Assembly: GCA_031367405.1 (NCBI GenBank)
Contig: JANLPT010000290.1
Location: forward strand, 1-28,847
Length of the DNA: 28,847 bases
Origin: JALHNI01 sp031367405
GTDB taxonomy: Bacteria; Acidobacteriota; Terriglobia; Bryobacterales; Bryobacteraceae
Direction: 5' to 3'
How positions within the stretch are numbered: position 1 is the first letter of the stretch; every line of letters starts with the position of its first letter. Under the pieces are notes generated by a model. That model was given only the letters and a program-made list of their open reading frames with translations, was not told where the DNA came from and ran no database searches. Of the stretch, positions 15,420 through 24,233 are shown piece by piece. A program made the position numbers and the translations under genes.

Positions 15420-18400
15420 GGCATCCTCCGGATTTCCGTTAGTGCTTCGAGCCGGGCACTCTTGCGGTGCGATCGTTCGTACTCATAGGGACCGCAGACG
15501 GCCTTATAATCGCAGCGGACGCAAGCATCTTTGACCGGCGCGGCGGGCAGAAATCCGGTCGCTACCGCTTCTTCCACGATGGTAAGGATTTGCCGCGCAT
15601 GGTGGCGAGACTGGTGATTCAGGCGCACCGCCATCTCGCGATAGCCACCACGCTGGGTGCAATAGAAAAGGCGTCCGCTTTCCACCGGAATTCCGAGTAA
15701 CTCCTCCACAGCGAGCGCGTAAAGCACTGGTTGCAGCACCGTGCCGCCCCCCACATACACCGGCGGACGTTCCGGGGGCTTACCGGTCTTATGATCGGTG
15801 ATGCGGAGGAGCGGCTTGGTGGCATGCTTTTCCACTAAGTCGACGCTACCCCGCAGCTGATATTGGTCCAGAATTTGCGCTGCCGGTGCGGTGGAGTCAC
15901 GCAGGCCGAAGCCATACTCGGCGTGCAGCGGAGTCCATTCAGTCCCGGCGGCGGCCACTTGGCGGATCCATCCGCGCAGATCCGTCCGTAACTCCTCCAC
16001 TTCGGTATTCCACACGCGGGGAATGGCCGGTGCCAGTTGCTCGCGATAATGGGCGGCCAACTTATTGAGTACGCGGTCGGCCTCATCGTAGGCCGCATCG
16101 CGATTCTCGCGGGTGAGCGGGGTGGAATCAAGAAGTACTTTTTGGATCTCATGAAAGAGCGCGCCCCGCGTCAAAGGGTCCATCTGTTCGAGCGGAGCAC
16201 TTACTTCGCGCGGACGCAGCCGTTGAATGCCATGTAACAGGAACTTGTAAGGACATTCGGCGAAATGCTGCAACGTCGTCGGCGAAAAGCTACGAGCCGA
16301 AGGCCTCTCGGCAGCCAGTAAGTCGAGCGCCGGCAGGTCGGCGCGGACCAGGCCATCGGCCTCACTCCATCCACTGCGCCAACGGGCATAACGCGCGCGC
16401 AGGCTGCGCGCCAGCGGCTGACTTACCTGCACTAAGTAGCGCGCTGCGCCACGGGCTTCGCGCCGGTTGCTGTGACGTTCGAGTGTGGCTAAGTCATACT
16501 CGGCGTCATCAATCGCAGCATTCGGGTCAGCGGGTGCGGGCCAACCGAGGCGGGAGGGCGCGGCCGACGCGGCGAGCTTGCCGAACTCCGTTAGGTCAGG
16601 CAGCCGGCCCTCCGCAGCGCGCACCACTTCGAGCGCGTAGAAAGAGGGCACGCGTGGCCGCGCCTTGCCGGTGTCCATCCGCGGATACGAAACCACCAAG
16701 CGCTCACTGGCGGTGCCCACCGCGACATGGAGCAAGAGCCGCTCGCGCTCCACGCGCTTATCCTGCATGGCTAAGTTCCCTAAGGACGGCCGGTACACAT
16801 CGAGTAACAGAGGGTCCTCATTGGCTCGTTGCGGAAAGATTCCTTCGGCTAAGCCGGGCACGAAGACTACGCGGAAGGTGCGCCCGCGGGCTTCGTCATT
16901 GGTGCAGATAAATACCCGGCCTTCGCGGCGATGGGGTGGGTCGCGGCGGAGAAACCGCAGCCGCTCTTCGAGTACCGTATAAACCTCGTCGAGGCCCACG
17001 GGGCCTACCTGGCCCATCGGGGTCAGCTCGGCCAGCATGCCCAGCACGCTCTCCGGTTGGCGCAGTGCCGTTTCGGCCAACTCGGTTAGCTTGGCAATCC
17101 ACTCGGCCCAGGCACGTTGGCCCGGTAAACTATCGAGTAAGTCAATCAACGGCAGAGCAAAGTGGCGCAAGTGGCGTAACTGGCTAAGTCGGCGCTCTAA
17201 GTGGGGTAGCGCATCGGGGTCGGCACGAGCGATTTGGAAATGGAGTTCGGCATTTAAACCATCCAGCCGCCGCACCCAGCGAGCGCGACCTCCCACCACT
17301 GCAGCGTCCACCAGTAAGCGCTCCCAACCAGCGGGAGTGATGAGCGGAACACTCTTGTCTTCCGGCTCCGGGCTCTCAACGGCGGGTTCTATGAAGGCCG
17401 CCAGCACCTCGTCTTGCAGCCTGGCACCGGCGGCGTGGGCGCGCAAGGGTTCACCTGCCGCATTCAGATCCGGCACCTGCGCTAACGATAGATACTCGGC
17501 AAAACGCGAGGCCGAACAGGACTCCGAAGCACAGGCCAGCAAGGCCAGAAAAGCGCGGCCCGCCGGATCGGGCCGTGCAGTACCGCGGCTCGCATAGAAC
17601 GGAACTCCGGCCCGGCGCAGAGCTTCTTCCAGTAAAGGCTGATAGCGATCAGCGCCGCGCAAGATCACGGCCATGGCATCGAAGGGAATGCCCGCGCGGG
17701 CAGCCGCATGAATCCGGCGCGCGACCTCCACACATTCCAGGCTTTCGCCCGGGGCAGAAAATAAGTCGAGCGAAGCGTCACTGGTGGGGGCCGGTTGCAG
17801 TTGGGGCGCGAAGAGGTCGCGTCGCATTCGCCCGAGCGTGTTCGTGACGGCGGAGGCTAGTTGTAAGGAGGCGACTCCGAGTAAGTCTTCCAGCGCGTCG
17901 CGTGATTCGGCGTCGCGCGCGGCTTCAAGGGCCAGCAGTGCCGGTGCCCGGGAGGCGAGGGCGCGCAGGAAACTACGTTGACGCGCGAAGCGGACGGGTA
18001 AGTCGAGCCATAACATGGGCAGCGTGAGCCAGGGGTGCTCACCGCGGGCGGCGGCGGCTTCGGCCAGAGTGAGTAACATGGCCCAATCGACCAGGCCGCG
18101 AGCAGTAAGTTCCGCGGCATAAGCTTGGGCAAACTGGGCCAGGTCCGGGCCAGGTTGGCCGGTGGCACGCAAGGCGGTGAGCTCGACAGCTTCAAGGCGT
18201 AGTTCGCTCAACGTGGAGGAGAGAGCTCGCACGAAGCCGGGCATCCGGGCAACGGGCCCAAAGTATTCCAATTGGCTGGCGCTAGCGTGGACGACACGGG
18301 CGGCCAACGCCTCCTGGCTCAACTTACTGATCGGCGTCAGCCCGCGCGCTGCGACCTCTTCCGCGGCTAAAGTAGTCACCACTTGCGTGAGCGTGACGGT

Positions 18401-18565
18401 ATGGACGCCCAGGGAGCCCTGAGCAGAAGCGGCTCGGGCAAAGTCTTCGGCAGTGCCCCGGGAGGCCCCCACCACGAGCACTTCGCCATCGCGATGCGCG
18501 GCTAGAAACCGGGCCCCTTCCTGGTGTAACTCGTGATAAGCCGTGCCGCACAGAATAGATGGCAT
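15416..18565 (-). CDS. addB: AddB-type nuclease subunit with iron-sulfur cluster motif
   Basis: A 1049-residue partner of AddA. The C-terminal nuclease has GSVDLVE and TDHKTGK as the PD-(D/E)XK core. Four cysteines fit an AddB-type [4Fe-4S] staple: one in FAECPYKF and three in CVRCDYKAVC (C1015, C1018, C1024, spacing CxxCx5C as in Bacillus AddB). The N-terminal region is a degenerate helicase fold. Where classic AddB has a Walker A loop, this protein reads VVGASRGTAEDF (residues 31-42) without GKT, so ATP hydrolysis is probably left to AddA, as in the alphaproteobacterial-type AddB. RVVFVPGLAEGIFP and RERLLLHVAVGTA are further family landmarks. The start is ATG at 18565, six bases after the lpxI stop. 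Confidence 0.88.
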   Translation of the reverse strand: MPSILCGTAYHELHQEGARFLAAHRDGEVLVVGASRGTAEDFARAASAQGSLGVHTVTLTQVVTTLAAEEVAARGLTPISKLSQEALAARVVHASASQLEYFGPVARMPGFVRALSSTLSELRLEAVELTALRATGQPGPDLAQFAQAYAAELTARGLVDWAMLLTLAEAAAARGEHPWLTLPMLWLDLPVRFARQRSFLRALASRAPALLALEAARDAESRDALEDLLGVASLQLASAVTNTLGRMRRDLFAPQLQPAPTSDASLDLFSAPGESLECVEVARRIHAAARAGIPFDAMAVILRGADRYQPLLEEALRRAGVPFYASRGTARPDPAGRAFLALLACASESCSASRFAEYLSLAQVPDLNAAGEPLRAHAAGARLQDEVLAAFIEPAVESPEPEDKSVPLITPAGWERLLVDAAVVGGRARWVRRLDGLNAELHFQIARADPDALPHLERRLSQLRHLRHFALPLIDLLDSLPGQRAWAEWIAKLTELAETALRQPESVLGMLAELTPMGQVGPVGLDEVYTVLEERLRFLRRDPPHRREGRVFICTNDEARGRTFRVVFVPGLAEGIFPQRANEDPLLLDVYRPSLGNLAMQDKRVERERLLLHVAVGTASERLVVSYPRMDTGKARPRVPSFYALEVVRAAEGRLPDLTEFGKLAASAAPSRLGWPAPADPNAAIDDAEYDLATLERHSNRREARGAARYLVQVSQPLARSLRARYARWRSGWSEADGLVRADLPALDLLAAERPSARSFSPTTLQHFAECPYKFLLHGIQRLRPREVSAPLEQMDPLTRGALFHEIQKVLLDSTPLTRENRDAAYDEADRVLNKLAAHYREQLAPAIPRVWNTEVEELRTDLRGWIRQVAAAGTEWTPLHAEYGFGLRDSTAPAAQILDQYQLRGSVDLVEKHATKPLLRITDHKTGKPPERPPVYVGGGTVLQPVLYALAVEELLGIPVESGRLFYCTQRGGYREMAVRLNHQSRHHARQILTIVEEAVATGFLPAAPVKDACVRCDYKAVCGPYEYERSHRKSARLEALTEIRRMP

Positions 18566-18571
18566 ATTGAC

Positions 18572-19384
18572 TTACTCGCTTGGCGGATAGCCAATGATAC
18601 TGATCCCGGCGAGATTCGCGGCTTCGATCATCTCCTGGCGATCGAGCAATAGGGTGCGGCCCGCGTCGACGGCCAGTGCGGTGGCACCGCTCCGCCGCAT
18701 GGCGTCAATCGTCAAGGGGCCGGCGACGGGAACATCGAATTGTAAGTGACGTCGACGTCGCGACACCTTCACTAAGCGAAGCGGCTGGCCGCCGGCCAAT
18801 TCCGCCGCCCGGGTGAGCATGGCGTCGGTGCCTTCCATGGCTTCGAGCGCGACACAGGCCCGCTCGGCGATGGCCACGCTTTGGCCGACATCCACTTGAG
18901 CCAATGCGTTTGCAATGCGCCGGCCGTAGTCGAGGTCTTTAGTTTCGTCGCTCGTGGGCTTACGTTTCGTGAGTACGCCTTCGCCCGCAAGCAGCGGCTT
19001 CAAGAGGCGCGTGGAGTCACCCAGCCGGATGCCTTCACCCGCCAGGATCTTCGCCACTCCACCGATCAAGGCTTCGGTGTTCTTGGCTTCGAGGGAAAAG
19101 AGTAACTTGGCCAAACGCCAATCCGGCCGGATGGCCGAAAAGATCTTGGCGTGCTTCACCTGCCCGGCCATAATCACTTCGTGAATCCCTTCGCGATGGC
19201 AGATGTCGATCAACTTACTCAGTGCGCCCAACGAAATCCAGTAAGTCTTGGCGGCCAGGGTGGCAATTTCCGGTGAGGCTTCTTCTTCAATACCAATCGC
19301 GACGACCTCATGGCCCAAACCGCGGGCGGCCTCCAGTGCCAAAATGGGAAAGCGGCCATTGCCTGCGATGAGCCCGTACTTCAT
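18572..19384 (-). CDS. lpxI: LpxI-type UDP-2,3-diacylglucosamine pyrophosphatase
   Basis: A 270-residue cytosolic enzyme of the DUF1009/LpxI family. It cleaves UDP-2,3-diacylglucosamine to lipid X, the fourth step of lipid A synthesis, in bacteria without LpxH. Recognisable parts are YGLIAGNGRFPIL at the start, VIMAGQVKHAKIF, LTKRKPTSDETKDLDYG, GTDAMLTRAAEL, and the final VDAGRTLLLDRQEMIEAANLAGI. The length is normal. The ATG follows the lpxA stop directly (TAAATG on the minus strand), which implies coupling. It completes an fabZ-lpxA-lpxI block typical of Acidobacteriota and Alphaproteobacteria, although lpxD and lpxB are not in the window. Confidence 0.92.
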   Translation of the reverse strand: MKYGLIAGNGRFPILALEAARGLGHEVVAIGIEEEASPEIATLAAKTYWISLGALSKLIDICHREGIHEVIMAGQVKHAKIFSAIRPDWRLAKLLFSLEAKNTEALIGGVAKILAGEGIRLGDSTRLLKPLLAGEGVLTKRKPTSDETKDLDYGRRIANALAQVDVGQSVAIAERACVALEAMEGTDAMLTRAAELAGGQPLRLVKVSRRRRHLQFDVPVAGPLTIDAMRRSGATALAVDAGRTLLLDRQEMIEAANLAGISIIGYPPSE

Positions 19385-20188
19385 TTATTTAATGAATCCG
19401 CGTTCCGACGTTCGAATGAAAGCGAGTAACTCATCCAGCGCCGGATCGGCGGCCAGTTCGGCGCGCATCTTGTCGACGGCTTGGGTGGTATTCAATTTCT
19501 TATCTCGCAGCCAACGGAAAGCCTTGTGCAGGGCGCTAATCTGTTCGGGGGTAAAGCCGCGACGCTCCAGGCCAACCTTGTTCTCGCCGTAGGCTTTGGT
19601 GACGCGCTCGGCGGAAGTTACTGAGAAAGGCAGCACGTCCTGTAAAATCACGCTATATCCGCCAATCATCGAGTGCTGGCCGATGCGGCAGTACTGATGC
19701 ACACCCGTAAAAGCGCCCACCGTAGCCCAGTCTTCCACCGTCACATGGCCCGCGAATGTGACACCGTTGGCAATCACGGTATGGCTGCCGATGTGTACAT
19801 CGTGAGCCACGTGGGCGTAAGCCATGAGTAAGTTGTCATTGCCAATGGAAGTAACAGCGCCGCCACCGGCAGTGCCGCGATGAATCGTCACAAACTCGCG
19901 GATCGTATTTCTATCGCCAATGCGGGTTTCGGCGCGCTCGCCTTGATACTTTTTGTCTTGCGAAGCCAAACCGACCGTGGAGTAAGGGTAGAAGAGGTTA
20001 TCGGTGCCGATGATGGTGGGCCCTTCGAGGCACACGTTGGCCATGATGCGGGTCCGCGCACCGATCTCTACACCGGCACCCACAATCGTGTAAGGGCCGA
20101 GTTCGGCGCTCGGGTCCACCCGGGCGCGAGGGTCAATAATGGCAGTTGGGTGAATCGTAGAGGTTACCCTCGTTCCGCGATGGTACAC
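19385..20188 (-). CDS. lpxA: UDP-N-acetylglucosamine acyltransferase
   Basis: A 267-residue enzyme that puts the first hydroxyacyl chain from ACP onto UDP-GlcNAc, starting lipid A synthesis. The N-terminal two thirds show hexapeptide repeats of a left-handed beta helix (IHPTAIIDPRARVDPSAELG, then IGARTRIMANVCLEG). AYAHVAHDVHIG contains the catalytic His region and FTGVHQYCRIG follows it. The C-terminal helical domain (RRGFTPEQISALHKAFRWL) is complete. The only reasonable start is GTG at 20188, which overlaps the end of fabZ by 25 bases. Trimeric and cytosolic by family knowledge. Confidence 0.93.
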   Translation of the reverse strand: MYHRGTRVTSTIHPTAIIDPRARVDPSAELGPYTIVGAGVEIGARTRIMANVCLEGPTIIGTDNLFYPYSTVGLASQDKKYQGERAETRIGDRNTIREFVTIHRGTAGGGAVTSIGNDNLLMAYAHVAHDVHIGSHTVIANGVTFAGHVTVEDWATVGAFTGVHQYCRIGQHSMIGGYSVILQDVLPFSVTSAERVTKAYGENKVGLERRGFTPEQISALHKAFRWLRDKKLNTTQAVDKMRAELAADPALDELLAFIRTSERGFIK

Positions 20189-20601
20189 ATGACAATTGCT
20201 TCGGCCACGGGTACGCCATTTACCGTGGCGAGCCCCTTCATTTTGGCAATGGTCGCTTTTTTCCTGATGTAAGTGAGTTCCATGCGGAGGGCGTCGCCGG
20301 GGCGCACCGGCCGCCGGAACTTGGCTTCTTCAATGGAGACCATGAGGACCACTTTCGTGTGACGGTCCGGCACTTGGCTCAGGACCAGCACGCCGGCGGT
20401 TTGCGCCATGGCTTCCACAATCAACACGCCCGGCATCACCGGATAGTTGGGGTAGTGCCCGATGAAAAAGGGCTCGTTGATGCTGACGTTCTTGAGGCCC
20501 ACGATGCGGTCTTCCTCCATCTCCAGGATCCGGTCCACGAAGAGGAACGGATACCGATGCGGCAGGATGTCTTTGATGGCGTCAATATCCAGTTCGGGCA
20601 T
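20164..20601 (-). CDS. fabZ: 3-hydroxyacyl-ACP dehydratase FabZ
   Basis: A 145-residue hot-dog-fold enzyme that dehydrates 3-hydroxyacyl-ACP in fatty acid elongation. It competes with LpxA for hydroxymyristoyl-ACP-type substrates. LPHRYPFLFVDR is at residues 13-24, and the catalytic pair is H49 in GHYPNYPVMPG and E63 in VEAMAQ. Full length, ATG at 20601. Its end overlaps the lpxA start by 25 bases, coupling fatty acid and lipid A supply. Confidence 0.95.
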   Translation of the reverse strand: MPELDIDAIKDILPHRYPFLFVDRILEMEEDRIVGLKNVSINEPFFIGHYPNYPVMPGVLIVEAMAQTAGVLVLSQVPDRHTKVVLMVSIEEAKFRRPVRPGDALRMELTYIRKKATIAKMKGLATVNGVPVAEAIVMCTIAERG

Positions 20602-20624
20602 TTCGCCTACATGATAGCAATGCG

Positions 20625-21155
20625 CTAGGAAACCAGGCCGAGGGCGAGAATCTGCCGCACCGTTTCGGCGTCGTCGCCGGTGTCGGTCTCGATGCGATAG
20701 TCGGCCAAGGCATAGATGGGTTGGCGCGCTGCGAAGAGCGCGGCAAAGGCTTCCGGATCGCGCGCCAGGGGACGATGCCGCTCCTTGGCGACCCGTTCAC
20801 GGCAGCGGTGCAGCGGGCAATCGAGCCAAATGCTAATGCCGTGGCCCTGCAGTCGCGCGCGATTCACGCCGGGGGTGAACGCCCCGCCGCCCAAGGCCAG
20901 CACGAGCGGAAGTCCGCGGGGCACTAGCTTCATCGCTTGCTTCAAGGCTTCGGATTCGCGGCGGCGAAACTCTGCTTCGCCATGGGCCGCGAACAGCGCG
21001 CTGATCGTGGTCTGCTCGCGAGCCTCAATCACCGCGTCCAGGTCTTCGAACGGCCAGCCCAATTCCGCCGCGAGCCGCCGGCCCACCGTGGACTTTCCAC
21101 TGCCCATGAAGCCGACCAGATAAATGCCAGGCGTATTTTTGAGTGCGAGGATCAT
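20625..21155 (-). CDS. aroK: Shikimate kinase
   Basis: A 176-residue P-loop kinase that phosphorylates shikimate at the 3-OH in chorismate synthesis. The Walker A is GFMGSGKST (residues 15-23), the shikimate and Mg site includes D38 and D40 in FEDLDAVIE, the substrate Arg region is FRRRE (63-67), and GGG is at 89-91. The LID arginine lies in RHRPLARD. Usually this gene pairs with aroB. Here it sits between an SDR reductase (ATGA overlap at its start) and fabZ (23-base gap). Confidence 0.93.
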   Translation of the reverse strand: MILALKNTPGIYLVGFMGSGKSTVGRRLAAELGWPFEDLDAVIEAREQTTISALFAAHGEAEFRRRESEALKQAMKLVPRGLPLVLALGGGAFTPGVNRARLQGHGISIWLDCPLHRCRERVAKERHRPLARDPEAFAALFAARQPIYALADYRIETDTGDDAETVRQILALGLVS

Positions 21156-21946
21156 GTCGAATGGCTTTCATTCACTCGTCGAAGTTGCGCGTCAACCAAG
21201 CGGGGAAACAGCCGGGCGGCGGCAACCAAAGCCCATCCTAACTTGGGCGAGACCACGGTACGTTTGTTTCGCTCGATGCCCTTGATGATATCTTCGGCGC
21301 ACTGCCCGGGGGCGATGGCCATGCCCCGGACGCGAAAAATATGCGGCGGCGGCTGGCCACCCAAAACATGGCTTTGGAAATCGGTATCAACGTAGCTGGG
21401 GCACACCAACATGGTGCGGACGCCGGTGCCCGCCAGTTCAATCCGCAAGCCGCCGGTGAATGAACCGAGGGCGTACTTAGAAGCGGAATAGAGCGTGAGC
21501 CAAGGCAAGGTCATCTTGCCGGCGATTGACCCAATGTTGACAATGAGGCCATCGCGTTGCGCGCGCATGGGCGGCACTACGGCTTTGATTAAGGCGAGCG
21601 GCGCGATCAGATTGAGCTCAAACATTTGCCGCGTATCGTCGAGCGAAGCTTGCCAGCTGGGGGCGTAGAGGCCAACGCCCGCGTTGTTGATCAGAATATC
21701 CACGCGGCCAAATCGCGCAATGGTTTTTTGCACGGCGAGGGCCGCGAAGCCGGGTTCGGTGAGGTCACCCGGGATGGCGAGCAAGCCTGCGACGGCGCGC
21801 AATTTGGCTTCGTTGCGCGCGACTCCTGCCACCATCGCGCCTCGGGCCAAAAGCCCCTTGGCGCACGCCAAGCCAATGCCTTCGCTAGCCCCCGTCAGCA
21901 ACACGACTTTGCCCGCGCACTTCACCTGATGAGAGTAACATGCCAT
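21152..21946 (-). CDS. Short-chain dehydrogenase/reductase (SDR)
   Basis: A 264-residue classical SDR. The NAD(P)-binding loop TGASEGIG is at residues 18-25 and NNAG at 87-90. The catalytic Ser, Tyr and Lys are S140, Y153 and K157 in YSASK. The C-terminal part shows PSYVDTDFQS, a usual substrate-loop entry, and a basic tail. The substrate cannot be told; it may act on a lipid or sugar ketone given the operon partners. ATG at 21946 is used here. A TTG at 21958 would add four residues. It is the first gene of the eight-gene minus-strand run and overlaps aroK by four bases. Confidence 0.85.
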   Translation of the reverse strand: MACYSHQVKCAGKVVLLTGASEGIGLACAKGLLARGAMVAGVARNEAKLRAVAGLLAIPGDLTEPGFAALAVQKTIARFGRVDILINNAGVGLYAPSWQASLDDTRQMFELNLIAPLALIKAVVPPMRAQRDGLIVNIGSIAGKMTLPWLTLYSASKYALGSFTGGLRIELAGTGVRTMLVCPSYVDTDFQSHVLGGQPPPHIFRVRGMAIAPGQCAEDIIKGIERNKRTVVSPKLGWALVAAARLFPRLVDAQLRRVNESHST

Positions 21947-21961
21947 GTTACGATCCAAGGA

Positions 21962-22582
21962 GTGCTGATCCCACTATTTCCGTTGAATCTCGTGCTGCTG
22001 CCCGGCACCCCGCTTCCATTGCACATCTTCGAGGAACGCTATAAGGAGATGATCGGTGCGGCCATTCGAGACGAAAGCGCTTTTGGCGTCGTCCTGGCGA
22101 TCGATGGCGGCGTGGTGAATCTCGGCTGCACGGCACGCATCGAGCGGGTGATGGAGGAAGCTCCGGACGGCCAAATGGACATTCTCACCATCGGGGAAAG
22201 CCGCTTCGAGATCGTCGCCCTCAATCAGGAGCGAAACTTCTTGCAAGGCGAAGTAAACTTTTTCACCGACGCCGAAACCGGCGCTCCCTTAGACTTGCGC
22301 GAACGGACGATCGCTCACTTCCGGCAAGCTTTTCCTGCGAGCGATGATGAATGGCCCTTCCCGGTGGATTTTTCCCATCCGCAACTCAGCTTCCAATTGG
22401 CGCAAGGCATTCCCGATCTTGAGTTCAAGCAGCAGTTACTCGCCACGCGCTCCGAGCCGGTGCGCCTGCGTAAGTTAGGAGACTTTTTCCCCGGCTATGC
22501 CCAGCGCCAGTTAGCCGTCGAACAAGTGAAGAAAGTGGCGCATACGAATGGACATGGGCGGCACTATCCACCCAGCTCGTAG
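21962..22582 (+). CDS. Lon N-terminal (substrate-binding) domain protein
   Basis: A 206-residue stand-alone LON domain: LIPLFPLNLVLLPGTPLPLH, then IFEERYKEMI, FGVVLAIDGG, GCTARIERV and GESRFEIVAL. No AAA or protease domain follows, which distinguishes it from Lon itself. Such proteins are widespread but their role is unclear; protein or peptide binding is inferred from the fold. The start is ambiguous. GTG at 21962 gives the usual N-terminus but AAGGAG abuts it. ATG at 21929 gives 11 more residues and would overlap the SDR gene head-to-head. It overlaps the following HAD gene by 35 bases. Confidence 0.82.
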   Translation: MLIPLFPLNLVLLPGTPLPLHIFEERYKEMIGAAIRDESAFGVVLAIDGGVVNLGCTARIERVMEEAPDGQMDILTIGESRFEIVALNQERNFLQGEVNFFTDAETGAPLDLRERTIAHFRQAFPASDDEWPFPVDFSHPQLSFQLAQGIPDLEFKQQLLATRSEPVRLRKLGDFFPGYAQRQLAVEQVKKVAHTNGHGRHYPPSS

Positions 22583-23255
22583 TCATCTGATCATCGACGC
22601 GGACGATACGCTTTGGGAGAATAATGTCTATTTCGAAGAGGCATTCGAACGCTTCCTCGACTTTTTAAATCATTCACATTTGCCGGCCCCGCAGATACGG
22701 GCGATTTTCGATGAGATGGAGATCGCCAATATCCGGGTGAACGGCTACGGTGCCGCCAACTTCGCGCGTAACCTTACCCAGTGCTACCACCACTTAGTGG
22801 AGCGCGAAGTGAAGGAGAGCGACATCGTCCACGTACTTTCGCTGGGCCAACGTATTTTAGACGCGCCGCTGGAGTTACTGCCGGGCGTCGCGGAGACGCT
22901 GGCTGAGTTAGCGGAACGGCATGAGCTCACCTTATTCACCAAAGGGGATCGGGAGGAGCAACGCCTGAAGGTGGAACGTTCTGGCATCGCCCACTTCTTC
23001 TCGCACGCGGCGATTGTGCGGGAGAAAAATGCGCCGGCCTACGCGCAACTGGTTGCCGAACGCCGAATGGATCCGGCGAAGGCGTGGATGATCGGTAACT
23101 CACCTAAGTCAGACATTAACCCGGCGCTCGAATGCGGATTAGGCGCGGTGTTTATTCCGCATGAACGAACTTGGAGTTTAGAGCATCAGGAGCTAAGCGG
23201 TTCCGCGCGGTTGATTGTGCTCGAGACTTTCGCTGACTTACGCCGAATTTTCTAG
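22548..23255 (+). CDS. HAD-superfamily hydrolase
   Basis: A 235-residue haloacid dehalogenase-like phosphatase. Motif I is DADDT (residues 17-21), with the nucleophile Asp and general acid Asp. Motif II is LFTKGD, motif III a Lys in the following helix or VREKNAP segment, and motif IV GNSPKSDINPA. A helical cap lies between motifs I and II (FEEAFERFLDFLN and further helices). The substrate is unknown, most likely a small phosphorylated metabolite. The ATG at 22548 is within the Lon-domain gene, and another ATG at 22554 is possible. Its 3' end overlaps the convergent pdxA-like gene by 18 bases. Confidence 0.85.
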   Translation: MDMGGTIHPARSHLIIDADDTLWENNVYFEEAFERFLDFLNHSHLPAPQIRAIFDEMEIANIRVNGYGAANFARNLTQCYHHLVEREVKESDIVHVLSLGQRILDAPLELLPGVAETLAELAERHELTLFTKGDREEQRLKVERSGIAHFFSHAAIVREKNAPAYAQLVAERRMDPAKAWMIGNSPKSDINPALECGLGAVFIPHERTWSLEHQELSGSARLIVLETFADLRRIF

Positions 23256-24233
23256 CGGCTCAGCTGTGAGGCGCACTGCCATGTCGAGAGCCGCCTCAAG
23301 GCTTCGCGTGGAGGCAATGCCTTGCCAGGCGATATCGAAAGCTGTGCCGTGGTCCACCGATGTGCGCACGATCGGCAGGCCCAATGCGATGTTCACGCCG
23401 CCTTCGAAGTCGAGTAACTTCGACGGGATGTGGCCTTGATCGTGGTACATACAAACCACGGCGTCATACTTCTTCCGGCGCACCGCCAGATAGAACAACG
23501 TATCCGGCGGCAGCGGACCCTCTACATCCCAACCCTGCGCTCGCGCCCACTCCACCGCTGGTCGAATTTCGGTGATCTCTTCGGAGCCGAACAGACCGTT
23601 CTCGCCAGCGTGCGGATTCAAGCCCGCCACCGCCACGCGCGCGCCAGGCTTCAGCCGCCGCACGGCGTGCCACGTCAGTTCGATGATGCGCCGGATGCGG
23701 GGTTGCTTGCAGCGCTCAATGGCTTGTGATAACGAACAATGCGTGCTGACATGGGTGGCTATCAAGTCAGGGGAGGCGAGCATGATGGTGACGTCGTCGC
23801 TGCCGCACAACTCGCCGATCAGCTCCGTATGGCCGGTGAATCGAGGGTCACTCAGTTGCGTGGCCTCTTTGTTCATCGGCAACGTGACGATCGCCGCGAT
23901 CTCTTTGGCCAAAGCCGCGTGGGTGGCGCGGACCACATACTCGCGCGCCGCGTGGCCGGAAGCGGCATTGATTTGGCCGGGAGTTAGATCTTTTAGCTGC
24001 AATAGCCCCAGGTCGATGATATTGACTCTTCCCTCGCGATAATCCGCCGGGCTTGAGATGGCGGCGAGTTCCAGACCAAGCCCCAAATCCTGGTTCAGTT
24101 TCTGCAAGGGGACCAAGTCGCCATAGGCCACAAAGGGTACAGGTATGCGATTCTCCCGGGCGGCCTTCAATAAGATCTCGGGGCCCACGCCACTCGAGTC
24201 GCCCATCGTAATACCCATCAATCTCGGCATCAT
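23238..24233 (-). CDS. PdxA-family dehydrogenase, probably PdxA2 (4-phospho-erythronate/threonate)
   Basis: A 331-residue metal-dependent NAD oxidoreductase of the PdxA family. MGDSSGVGPEI opens the protein, FTGHTEL includes H135, and likely metal ligands are H161 (ATHVS), H208 (NPHAGE) and H264 (YHDQGH). Classic PdxA oxidises 4-phosphohydroxy-L-threonine for vitamin B6. PdxA2 paralogues that sit beside a DUF1537 kinase instead oxidise 4-phospho-D-threonate or D-erythronate, which decarboxylates to dihydroxyacetone phosphate. Here the DUF1537 gene overlaps by ATGA, which argues for the catabolic role. The B6 role remains the alternative, since fold and residues are the same. Confidence 0.85.
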   Translation of the reverse strand: MMPRLMGITMGDSSGVGPEILLKAARENRIPVPFVAYGDLVPLQKLNQDLGLGLELAAISSPADYREGRVNIIDLGLLQLKDLTPGQINAASGHAAREYVVRATHAALAKEIAAIVTLPMNKEATQLSDPRFTGHTELIGELCGSDDVTIMLASPDLIATHVSTHCSLSQAIERCKQPRIRRIIELTWHAVRRLKPGARVAVAGLNPHAGENGLFGSEEITEIRPAVEWARAQGWDVEGPLPPDTLFYLAVRRKKYDAVVCMYHDQGHIPSKLLDFEGGVNIALGLPIVRTSVDHGTAFDIAWQGIASTRSLEAALDMAVRLTAEPLENSA

